A stretch of DNA of 64,000 nucleotides. Source: Hoeflea algicola (GTDB lineage: Bacteria > Pseudomonadota > Alphaproteobacteria > Rhizobiales > Rhizobiaceae). Each line of letters begins with the position of its first letter. Position 1 is the first letter of the stretch. The stretch is from contig NZ_JAOVZR010000001.1 in NCBI RefSeq assembly GCF_026619415.1, positions 4,758,501 through 4,822,500 on the forward strand, read 5' to 3'. A model generated the notes under the pieces. The model was given only the letters and a program-made list of their open reading frames with translations. It had not been told where the DNA came from and searched no databases. Positions 57,832 through 64,000 of the stretch are shown here, in pieces. The translations under genes were made by a program, and so were the position numbers.

Positions 57832-60498
57832 ATGACGAAGTGGGTCTATAGTTTTGGTGACGGGCAGGCGGAAGGCTCGGCTGCGGACCGCAATCTCTTG
57901 GGAGGAAAGGGCGCCAATCTCGCCGAGATGTGCAACCTCGGCCTGCCGGTGCCACCAGGACTGACCATCACCGCCGACGCCTGCGTCTGGTATTATGACC
58001 ATGACCGCAAATTGCCTGATGGCCTAGAGCAGGCGGTTGCCGACGCCCTGGTCAATGTCGGTAAAATCGCCGGCCGCACATTTGGCGACCCCGAAAAGCC
58101 GCTCCTCTTGTCGGTGCGCTCGGGTGCCCGCGCCTCGATGCCCGGTATGATGGACACGGTGCTCAATCTCGGCCTCAACGACGAAACAGTTAATGCGGTG
58201 GCGCGCGATTCGGGCGACGAACGCTTTGCCTATGACAGCTACCGCCGCTTCATCCAGATGTATGCCAATGTGGTGATGGGGCTCGATCACGAAGTTTTCG
58301 AGGAAATTCTCGAAGACGAGAAGGCCAGGCTCGGCCATGAGCTCGACACCGATGTGTCTGCTGGCGAATGGCGCGAGATCATCGCCCGCTACATGGCGAC
58401 CATCGTCGAGGAACTCGGCGTGCCGTTTCCGCAGGATCCGCACCAGCAATTGTGGGGCGCCATCAGCGCGGTGTTTGCCAGCTGGATGAACGCCCGCGCC
58501 ATCACCTACCGGCAACTTCACGATATCCCGGCGTCCTGGGGCACCGCAGTCAATGTTCAGGCCATGGTGTTTGGCAATCTCGGCGATCACTCCGCCACCG
58601 GCGTTGCGTTTACCCGCAATCCCTCCACCGGCGCCAACGAGCTGTATGGCGAGTTTCTGGTCAACGCCCAGGGCGAGGACGTTGTCGCCGGCATCCGTAC
58701 GCCGCAATCGATCACCGAAGCGGCGCGGATCGAGGCTGGCTCCGACCGGCCTTCGCTGGAAAAGCTGATGCCCGAGGCGTTTGCTGAATTTCTCGCCATC
58801 TGCAACCGGCTCGAGCACCATTACCGCGATATGCAGGATCTCGAATTCACCATCGAGCGCGGCAAGCTGTGGATGCTGCAAACCCGCTCGGGCAAGCGCA
58901 CCGCCAAGGCGGCACTGAAGATTGCCGTCGACATGGCTGCAGATGGACTGATCACCCGCGAGGAAGCCGTCATCCGGATCGACCCGGCCTCGCTTGACCA
59001 GTTGTTGCACCCGACCATCGATCCGCACGCCGCACGCGATATCATCGCCTCGGGCCTGCCGGCTTCGCCGGGGGCTGCGACCGGCGAGATCGTCTTTACC
59101 TCCGAAGAGGCGGTGGAAGCCGCAAAGACCGGCCGCAAGGTCATTCTCGTGCGGGTGGAAACCAGCCCCGAAGATATCCATGGCATGCATGCCGCCGAAG
59201 GCATCCTGACATCACGCGGGGGCATGACCAGCCACGCCGCCGTTGTTGCCCGCGGCATGGGCACGCCGTGCGTCTCCGGCGCCGGAGGCCTGCGCATCGA
59301 CAGTCGCAACCAGACCCTGGTGGCGCTTGGCGTCACCCTGAAGGCGGGTGATGTGATCACGCTCGATGGTTCCACCGGCCAGGTGCTGAAGGGCGAGGTT
59401 GCCATGCTGCAGCCCGAGCTTTCTGGTGATTTTGGCCAGATCATGGAATGGGCCGACGCCACCCGCCGCATGAAGGTGCGCACCAATGCCGAAACCCCGG
59501 CCGACGCCCGTGCCGCGCGCTCGTTCGGCGCCGAAGGCATCGGCCTGTGTCGCACCGAGCACATGTTCTTTGACGGTGATCGCATCACAGCCATGCGTGA
59601 AATGATCCTGGCCGACGCCGAAGCCGGTCGCCGCGCAGCTCTTGCCAAATTGCTGCCGATGCAACGCTCGGATTTCATTGAGCTGTTCGAGATCATGAAG
59701 GGCCTGCCGGTCACCATCCGGCTGCTTGATCCGCCGCTGCACGAATTCTTGCCCAAGACCGAGGAAGAAATCGCCGAAGTGGCCGCCGTCATCGGTGTGA
59801 CGGCAGACAAGCTCGGCCAGCGTGTTGATGAACTGCATGAATTCAATCCGATGCTCGGCCATCGTGGCTGCCGACTGGCCATTTCCTATCCGGAAATCGC
59901 CGAAATGCAGGCCCGCGCCATTTTTGAGGCCGCCGTCGCCGCGGCCAAGTCAACCGGCGCACCGGTGGTGCCTGAAATCATGGTGCCGCTGGTTGGGCTG
60001 CGTGAAGAGCTCGATTTCGTCAAGGCGCGGATCGATGCGGTGGCGCAGGAAGTCATCTCCGAGTCCGGTGTTGAGCTCGAATATCTGGTCGGCACCATGA
60101 TCGAATTGCCGCGCGCTGCCATTCGTGCCCACGCGATTGCCGAGGTTGCGGAGTTCTTCTCCTTCGGCACCAACGACCTGACCCAGACCACCTTCGGCAT
60201 CTCCCGCGACGATGCGTCTTCCTTCCTGATGACCTATCAGCAGAAGGGAATCATCGAGACTGATCCCTTCGTCACCATCGACATCGATGGCGTAGGCGAA
60301 CTGGTGCGGATCGCGTCGGAAAAGGGCAGGGCAACCCGCCCGGACATCAAGCTCGGCATCTGCGGCGAGCATGGCGGCGATCCGGCATCGGTACGGTTCT
60401 GCGATTCCATTGGCCTCGACTATGTCAGTTGCTCGCCGTTCCGGGTGCCGATTGCCCGCTTGGCAGCAGCCCAGGCCGCCATCGCCAAGAAGGTCTGA
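57832..60498 (+). CDS. ppdK: Pyruvate, phosphate dikinase
   Basis: An 888-residue enzyme interconverting pyruvate + ATP + Pi and phosphoenolpyruvate + AMP + PPi. The N-terminal nucleotide-binding domain has GGKGANLAEMCNLGLPVPPG and SVRSGARASMPGMMDTVLNLGLND. The swivelling phospho-His domain carries LTSRGGMTSHAAVVARGMGTPCV (about residues 460-482, catalytic His), and the C-terminal PEP-utilising barrel ends GICGEHGGDPASVRFCDSIGLDYVSCSPFRVPIARLAAAQ with the catalytic Cys. Length is normal. ATG at 57832 (MTKWVYSFGDGQAEG). Confidence 0.97.
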   Translation: MTKWVYSFGDGQAEGSAADRNLLGGKGANLAEMCNLGLPVPPGLTITADACVWYYDHDRKLPDGLEQAVADALVNVGKIAGRTFGDPEKPLLLSVRSGARASMPGMMDTVLNLGLNDETVNAVARDSGDERFAYDSYRRFIQMYANVVMGLDHEVFEEILEDEKARLGHELDTDVSAGEWREIIARYMATIVEELGVPFPQDPHQQLWGAISAVFASWMNARAITYRQLHDIPASWGTAVNVQAMVFGNLGDHSATGVAFTRNPSTGANELYGEFLVNAQGEDVVAGIRTPQSITEAARIEAGSDRPSLEKLMPEAFAEFLAICNRLEHHYRDMQDLEFTIERGKLWMLQTRSGKRTAKAALKIAVDMAADGLITREEAVIRIDPASLDQLLHPTIDPHAARDIIASGLPASPGAATGEIVFTSEEAVEAAKTGRKVILVRVETSPEDIHGMHAAEGILTSRGGMTSHAAVVARGMGTPCVSGAGGLRIDSRNQTLVALGVTLKAGDVITLDGSTGQVLKGEVAMLQPELSGDFGQIMEWADATRRMKVRTNAETPADARAARSFGAEGIGLCRTEHMFFDGDRITAMREMILADAEAGRRAALAKLLPMQRSDFIELFEIMKGLPVTIRLLDPPLHEFLPKTEEEIAEVAAVIGVTADKLGQRVDELHEFNPMLGHRGCRLAISYPEIAEMQARAIFEAAVAAAKSTGAPVVPEIMVPLVGLREELDFVKARIDAVAQEVISESGVELEYLVGTMIELPRAAIRAHAIAEVAEFFSFGTNDLTQTTFGISRDDASSFLMTYQQKGIIETDPFVTIDIDGVGELVRIASEKGRATRPDIKLGICGEHGGDPASVRFCDSIGLDYVSCSPFRVPIARLAAAQAAIAKKV

Positions 60499-60526
60499 TG
60501 CGGCTCAAAGCCCCAGCTTTACACGT

Positions 60527-60564
60527 CCGCCGGCAGTTGCGCGCAAATGCGCCGCAGCCGGCGG
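60527..60564. terminator. Hairpin after ppdK
   Basis: CCGCCGGC and GCCGGCGG (8 bp) enclose a 22-nt region with an inner GCGC / GCGC pair, 29 nt after the ppdK stop. It is a likely terminator without a T tract. Confidence 0.45.
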
Positions 60565-60677
60565 GACTGTATCAGTCCTCGGTGAACAGGCTTTCCAACA
60601 TCTGCGCGTTTCAGGGAAAATAATTCCGCTCCCCGTCCTGGGTGCGCAATCCCGCGCCACGGCGCATGTCACCGCTT

Positions 60678-60700
60678 CATATATGTTCAGACGAATATTC
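60678..60700. promoter_or_regulatory. AT-rich dyad upstream of the YeeE/YedE gene
   Basis: CATATATG (60678-60685) and GAATATTC (60693-60700), both perfect palindromes, sit 18-40 nt before the start in an otherwise GC-rich region. They may be an operator, perhaps for an ArsR-type sulfur sensor as for other YeeE/YedE genes. No regulator gene is adjacent, and I cannot match the sequence to a known box. Confidence 0.25.
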
Positions 60701-60717
60701 CAATGGAGCTGGCAGTC

Positions 60718-61806
60718 ATGGATCTCGTTCCCCTGATCGACCTTGTCGGTGAGCCGCATACCGCCCTGATCGGTGGTCTTGTTCTTGGTCTCGCCTTCGG
60801 TATTTTCGCCCAACGCAGCCAGTATTGCACTCGCTCGGCGGTGTTGTCGGCCATGGGGGAGGGCGACCTCAAGCCGCTGGCGACCTGGGCTGCAGGCTTT
60901 GCCGCGGCCATCCTGGCGGTGCAACTGCTGCTCGGCGGCGATCTGATCAATGTTGATGAAACCCGCTTCTTCTCCACCGCGCAAAGCCTGTCGGGCGCCA
61001 TTATCGGCGGCCTGCTGTTTGGTGTCGGCATGGTACTGGCGCGCGGTTGCGTGTCGCGGCTCTTGGTGCTTGGCGCCTCTGGCAATCTGCGCGGTGTGTT
61101 CTCGATTGCCGTTGTCGCGATTACCGCGCTGGCGACCTACAGTGGCGTTCTGGTGCCGCTTCGCGATGGCATCGGCAGTCTGTGGAGCACCGCGGCGATT
61201 GGCGGCAATGATCTGCTGGCTCATGCCGGGCTCGATCGCTGGGCCGGCATCGTTCTGGGTGCGGCACTGGCGGCGATAGCACTTGCCGTGGCGCTTAGGG
61301 CGCGGGTGTCGATCTGGCGCCTTTCCGGCGGTGCGTTGGTCGGCCTGACGGTGGCGGCCGGCTGGTACTTCACCTGGCAGCTTTCCACTCAAGTTTTCGA
61401 TCCGATCCAGGCAGAAAGCCTCTCCTTCATCCGTCCGCTGGCCACAACCGGCGAACTGGCACTCGAAGGCGGCTTTGGCGGACTTGATCAGGGTGTTTTG
61501 CTGGGCGCGATCATTGGTGCGTTTGTGGCGGCCCTTGTTGCCGGCGAATTCCGCATCGCCACCTTCGCCGAACCCGGCACGCCGTCGATCTGGCGCTACA
61601 CAGCGGGCTCCGTGCTGATGGGCTTTGGCGGCATTCTCGCCGTCGGCTGCACCATCGGCGCCGGCCTGACCGGTGGCTCGGTGCTGGCAATTTCGTCGCT
61701 GGCAGGACTAGGCTCGATGATCACCGGCGGGGCACTGGCACATCTGGCGCTGCGCAGCCGCAGTGCCGATCCTGCTGCCTCAGTTGGCATCATTCCGGCG
61801 GAATAA
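60718..61806 (+). CDS. YeeE/YedE family sulfur transporter (thiosulfate-type)
   Basis: A 362-residue (or 367 from ATG 60703) inner-membrane protein with about nine or ten hydrophobic helices. The conserved Cys motifs are present: RSQYCTRSAV (near residue 35), LARGCVSRLLVLGASGNLRG (about 106-125) and GCTIGAGLTGGSVLAISSLAGLG near the C-terminus, the residues that relay thiosulfate in YeeE. GGAGCTGG precedes the second ATG, which I took as start. Its last 17 nt overlap the end of the aconitase X small-subunit gene, tail to tail. No TsuB/TusA-like partner is beside it. Confidence 0.88.
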   Translation: MDLVPLIDLVGEPHTALIGGLVLGLAFGIFAQRSQYCTRSAVLSAMGEGDLKPLATWAAGFAAAILAVQLLLGGDLINVDETRFFSTAQSLSGAIIGGLLFGVGMVLARGCVSRLLVLGASGNLRGVFSIAVVAITALATYSGVLVPLRDGIGSLWSTAAIGGNDLLAHAGLDRWAGIVLGAALAAIALAVALRARVSIWRLSGGALVGLTVAAGWYFTWQLSTQVFDPIQAESLSFIRPLATTGELALEGGFGGLDQGVLLGAIIGAFVAALVAGEFRIATFAEPGTPSIWRYTAGSVLMGFGGILAVGCTIGAGLTGGSVLAISSLAGLGSMITGGALAHLALRSRSADPAASVGIIPAE

Positions 61807-62227
61807 GCCGGACCGCGCCTGCATCGGCCTCGACTGTAAGCCGGGGCAGGGCCGCCCATTTGTTCCAATCTGCCTCGTTAGCAAGGGCAACAACCGGGCA
61901 ATCGGTCTGGTAGAGCATTTGCGCGACCAGCGCGCCGGTGGCGATGATGGCGTCGGCTTCAAGCAGAACAAGCGCCGCTGGTGCTGTGCCGAGCCGGATC
62001 GCTTCGGCTAGCACCGAGGCGCCTGACGACGAACCGCGCCCGCGTCTCATGAACACGATCCTGCCGGACAGGCAGGTCCCGTGTTGCGGGTGAAAACGGT
62101 CGATCACCATGCCGTTGGCGCTGTCAAATCCTCCCCAGAAACTCAAGGGGTCACCAAGCATCAACACCGGGCCTTGCGCGCACCCGTGAACCAGTGACTT
62201 CCCATCAATCTGCAGACCGGCGCTCAT
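61790..62227 (-). CDS. Aconitase X small subunit (DUF126 swivel domain)
   Basis: A 145-residue protein matching the DUF126 swivel domain: [36 protein letters not shown] and [36 protein letters not shown]. It forms the aconitase-like hydro-lyase with the large subunit encoded directly upstream (ATGA overlap at 62224-62227). Characterised bacterial two-subunit aconitase X proteins dehydrate cis-3-hydroxy-L-proline; this is the best guess for the substrate. The start at 62227 was set by the overlap. Confidence 0.9.
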   Translation of the reverse strand: MSAGLQIDGKSLVHGCAQGPVLMLGDPLSFWGGFDSANGMVIDRFHPQHGTCLSGRIVFMRRGRGSSSGASVLAEAIRLGTAPAALVLLEADAIIATGALVAQMLYQTDCPVVALANEADWNKWAALPRLTVEADAGAVRLIPPE

Positions 62228-63465
62228 GCCCGCACCACCCGGCCGGCCTTGGCCGATAAAAGCGTGTCGGCGAGCGTGCCGAAGGCAACATCGACGCCGA
62301 GATTGCCGGGCGCGTAATAGGCCCATTTGCCTGAATTGGTCATCACTGCACCTGACAGATCGCGGATGATGGCGGTGACATAGGTACAGGTATCGACCAC
62401 CACGGTGACTCCCGCCTGTTCAAGCCGTGCAGCGTTTCCGGTTGCGCACAGCCGTTCCCATTCATGCCGTCCGGTATTGACATAGACCGGTACCGCGAAC
62501 GGTGCGAGATCCAGCATCGCCAGCAGCCGTTCGAACTCCGAGAGTGAAAAATGCGGTGTCCCCAGTGCCGCGGCGGTGATCGGCGCACCCTCGGTTACGG
62601 TGCCGAGCCGGTTCAACACCGCTGCAACTTCGCCAGCGTCCAGACGCGCCACAACCGGCACGTTACGGCCACCGGTGGCGGTCTCGAGATCAGGGGCCTC
62701 CGGTGTCAGGCCGACGGCATGGAACATCGCCACGCTGCCCGACGATGCCGCCGCGGCCCCCAGCGCTTTCAAGTCGTCTTCGCTGGTGGCGGCGGGGAGA
62801 CCGGTGATCGCGGCGATGGTATCACCGCACTCGCGACCGACAACAAGGCCCGCAGCGACCGCAATGCCGCCGGCCTGGTCGGCAGTGGCATTTTCAAGCC
62901 CGGTGATTTCGACGATCGCCCCGGCAAGCCGGTTTTCGCTACGATGCAGCCCGTAATCGGGCACCCTTCCTGTCAGCGCACAGGCTAGGTCGATGAAATC
63001 GCCATAGCGGTTGGTGCGCGCGCCGATCACCGAATTGGCAAACACGATAGCGTTGGATTCGGCCCAGGCAAGCTGGTCGCCGAGTTGCGGTCTCAGCAAT
63101 GTCTGGTAGGGCGCACAGGTAAAGCTCGGCGTGCAGCCCAGTTCCAGATGCGCTTCCATCAACCGTTTGCCGGCAGCACCAAGCTCCGCCTCGCCGATAT
63201 AGAGTTCTGGATGAATGAGATCGACCGAGCCGACATTGAGCGTCGTCGGCACCCGCACCCGGCCTTGCTGTGCCACGAACCGTTCGACGAAATCGAGGCT
63301 GGCCTGGCCGTGATAGAGACAACCGTCGACATGGGCTTGCGCGCAGTCAACCAGCCGCTCGGCACCCACCGCCTCGGCAAAGCGCAATACCAGCCCAAGC
63401 GCGTCTGCAGCGGCAGAGCCATGGGTTCCCGAGAGCATCTCACGATCGTCCTGCGTCAATTCCAC
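62224..63465 (-). CDS. Aconitase X large subunit (DUF521), probable cis-3-hydroxy-L-proline dehydratase
   Basis: A 413-residue catalytic subunit. [48 protein letters not shown] at the N-terminus, [21 protein letters not shown] (about residues 144-164) and VVDTCTYVT near the C-terminus are family features. Several Cys (in [23 protein letters not shown]) could bind the iron-sulfur cluster. GTG start at 63463-63465 with GGGAG upstream. No proline catabolic neighbours (such as a pyrroline reductase) are visible, so the pathway link is inferred from the family. Confidence 0.9.
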   Translation of the reverse strand: MELTQDDREMLSGTHGSAAADALGLVLRFAEAVGAERLVDCAQAHVDGCLYHGQASLDFVERFVAQQGRVRVPTTLNVGSVDLIHPELYIGEAELGAAGKRLMEAHLELGCTPSFTCAPYQTLLRPQLGDQLAWAESNAIVFANSVIGARTNRYGDFIDLACALTGRVPDYGLHRSENRLAGAIVEITGLENATADQAGGIAVAAGLVVGRECGDTIAAITGLPAATSEDDLKALGAAAASSGSVAMFHAVGLTPEAPDLETATGGRNVPVVARLDAGEVAAVLNRLGTVTEGAPITAAALGTPHFSLSEFERLLAMLDLAPFAVPVYVNTGRHEWERLCATGNAARLEQAGVTVVVDTCTYVTAIIRDLSGAVMTNSGKWAYYAPGNLGVDVAFGTLADTLLSAKAGRVVRA

Positions 63466-63703
63466 CCCGGCATCTCCCTGCTTGCGAACATGCGGCGAAC
63501 CTAGATCTGTTCATCCTTAAATGGAAACGTTTTGCTTGGGTATCGAGCTCTGCATGCCCTGCCTCTGTCCGAACGCCGGGCAGTATCGATCTCGCGAGCA
63601 AAGGGGCAAACGGCGCGAGGATCCGTCGTTGCGAAGCGAGCCGAAAACTCCCGTTGAAAGGGGCATTGAGGTCGGCACATGAGGTTGGCAAAACGGTGCA
63701 GAT

Positions 63704-63728
63704 AAAAAAGTATTGACGATACTTTTTT
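63704..63728. promoter_or_regulatory. Upstream perfect palindrome over the -35 region
   Basis: AAAAAAGTAT, a TGACG spacer and ATACTTTTTT form a perfect 10-bp inverted repeat. The TTGACG -35 box (63713-63718) lies in its centre. It has the same half-site/5-nt spacer geometry as the second palindrome, 25 bp away centre to centre, and is a more degenerate match to the NsrR consensus. Confidence 0.6.
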
Positions 63729-63741
63729 AAAGATGTATCTG
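63713..63741 (+). promoter_or_regulatory. Sigma-70-type promoter of the Tat-exported protein gene
   Basis: TTGACG (63713-63718), a 17-nt spacer, and TATCTG (63736-63741) make a good -35/-10 pair. Both boxes fall inside palindromic operators, so a bound repressor would block RNA polymerase. The ATG is about 75 nt downstream. Confidence 0.6.
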
Positions 63742-63752
63742 AAATACATCTT
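63730..63752. promoter_or_regulatory. NsrR-like operator over the -10 region
   Basis: AAGATGTAT, a 5-nt spacer and ATACATCTT form a perfect 9-bp inverted repeat. Read as two 11-bp halves around one base, the right half (AAATACATCTT, reverse AAGATGTATTT) matches the NsrR consensus AANATGCATTT except one T for C. NsrR is an Rrf2-family iron-sulfur repressor that senses nitric oxide. The site covers the -10 box of the downstream gene. Confidence 0.7.
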
Positions 63753-63817
63753 ACGGAATCACCCACCACGAACCTCAACAGGGATCAAGGTAAGTCTTGA
63801 ATTAAAAAGGGAAAATC

Positions 63818-64000
63818 ATGGGAATGAACGATATCAGCCGACGTGGCCTTGTGAAATTAGCGGGCATTGGCGCCGCTGTGGCGACACAGCTTTCAGCAAC
63901 CGAAACGGCGTATGGATTTACCGCAGGCGCATCGGAAACGATCGCGCCTGTTGCCCCTCAAACACACAAATTTAACATGACCGTTGAAGAGGCGCGTTTA
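63818..64000 (+). CDS. Tat-exported protein, 3' truncated by window edge (possible cupredoxin enzyme such as NirK)
   Basis: The first 61 codons: MGMNDISRRGLVKLAGIGAAVA, a twin-arginine (SRRGLVK) signal, then QTHKFNMTVEEARL at the edge. Tat proteins usually carry a cofactor. The segment HKFNMTVEEARL resembles the first strand of copper nitrite reductases and multicopper oxidases (xxFxMTIEExxxxI). Together with the NsrR-like operators this makes a NO/nitrite-linked enzyme plausible, but 61 residues cannot decide. AAAAGGGAAAATC precedes the ATG. Confidence 0.6.
   Translation, partial: MGMNDISRRGLVKLAGIGAAVATQLSATETAYGFTAGASETIAPVAPQTHKFNMTVEEARL

Overview
This 64 kb window reads as chromosomal core DNA of an alphaproteobacterium of the order Rhizobiales/Hyphomicrobiales, probably a marine Hoeflea-like relative of Rhizobiaceae/Phyllobacteriaceae. 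That placement is inferred from gene content and order: a CcrM-type methylase, a RibBX-type ribB, invasion-associated locus B, the tldD-ialB-coxBA-ctaB-coxF-ctaG-coxC block running into surf1-ispH-thrB-rnhA, and the mutY/dciA/dsbA-like/smc block. Genes are dense and GC-rich, and I saw no insertion sequence, prophage, CRISPR array, tRNA or rRNA.

Layout. 1-4.8 kb: tail of a TsaC/Sua5 gene, a secreted GH25 lysozyme-like protein, and a divergent acyl-CoA dehydrogenase/enoyl-CoA hydratase pair behind an ACGT-TT-ACGT element. 5-11.7 kb (minus): HDAC-like deacetylase, xseB, pirin, dxs, a small secreted protein, tlyA and an rlmD-like RNA methyltransferase. 12-14.5 kb (plus): ubiT-ubiU-ubiV, the O2-independent ubiquinone route, preceded by a perfect FNR box. 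14.6-26.5 kb: DNA glycosylase, glutamine amidotransferase, aroC-ribBX, fabI, histidine phosphatase, a J-domain protein, pdxH, polysaccharide deacetylase and tldD. 26.6-37.4 kb: ialB, the aa3 cytochrome oxidase structural and assembly genes, surf1, ispH, thrB, rnhA and a peroxiredoxin. 37.5-47 kb: DsbD-like protein, YqgE, a membrane GGDEF/EAL protein, GNAT, M16 peptidase, thrC, a lipoprotein and a HAD hydrolase. 47-56 kb: ccrM, HAD, mutY, dciA, a lipid-anchored DsbA-like protein and smc. 56-64 kb: candidate 6S RNA, a DegT aminotransferase, ppdK, a YeeE/YedE transporter, a two-subunit aconitase X, and the first 61 codons of a Tat-exported protein.

The most interesting regulatory signals both concern oxygen-limited or nitrogen-oxide metabolism. 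One is the perfect FNR site in front of ubiTUV. The other is a pair of tandem palindromes, the second closely matching the NsrR nitric-oxide-sensor consensus, lying over the -35 and -10 of the promoter at the right edge. That promoter drives a truncated Tat protein which may be a cupredoxin enzyme such as NirK. Another candidate regulatory element is a 10-bp hairpin that buries both the Shine-Dalgarno and the start codon of smc.

A caution on quality: six conserved genes (rlmD-like, tlyA, ubiU, ctaG, mutY, dciA) each carry exactly one single-base frameshift, three of them one base short in a homopolymer. Overlapping ATGA start/stop junctions reappear once the base is corrected, so I read most of these as sequencing indels rather than real gene decay and list the genes as CDS with the break stated.
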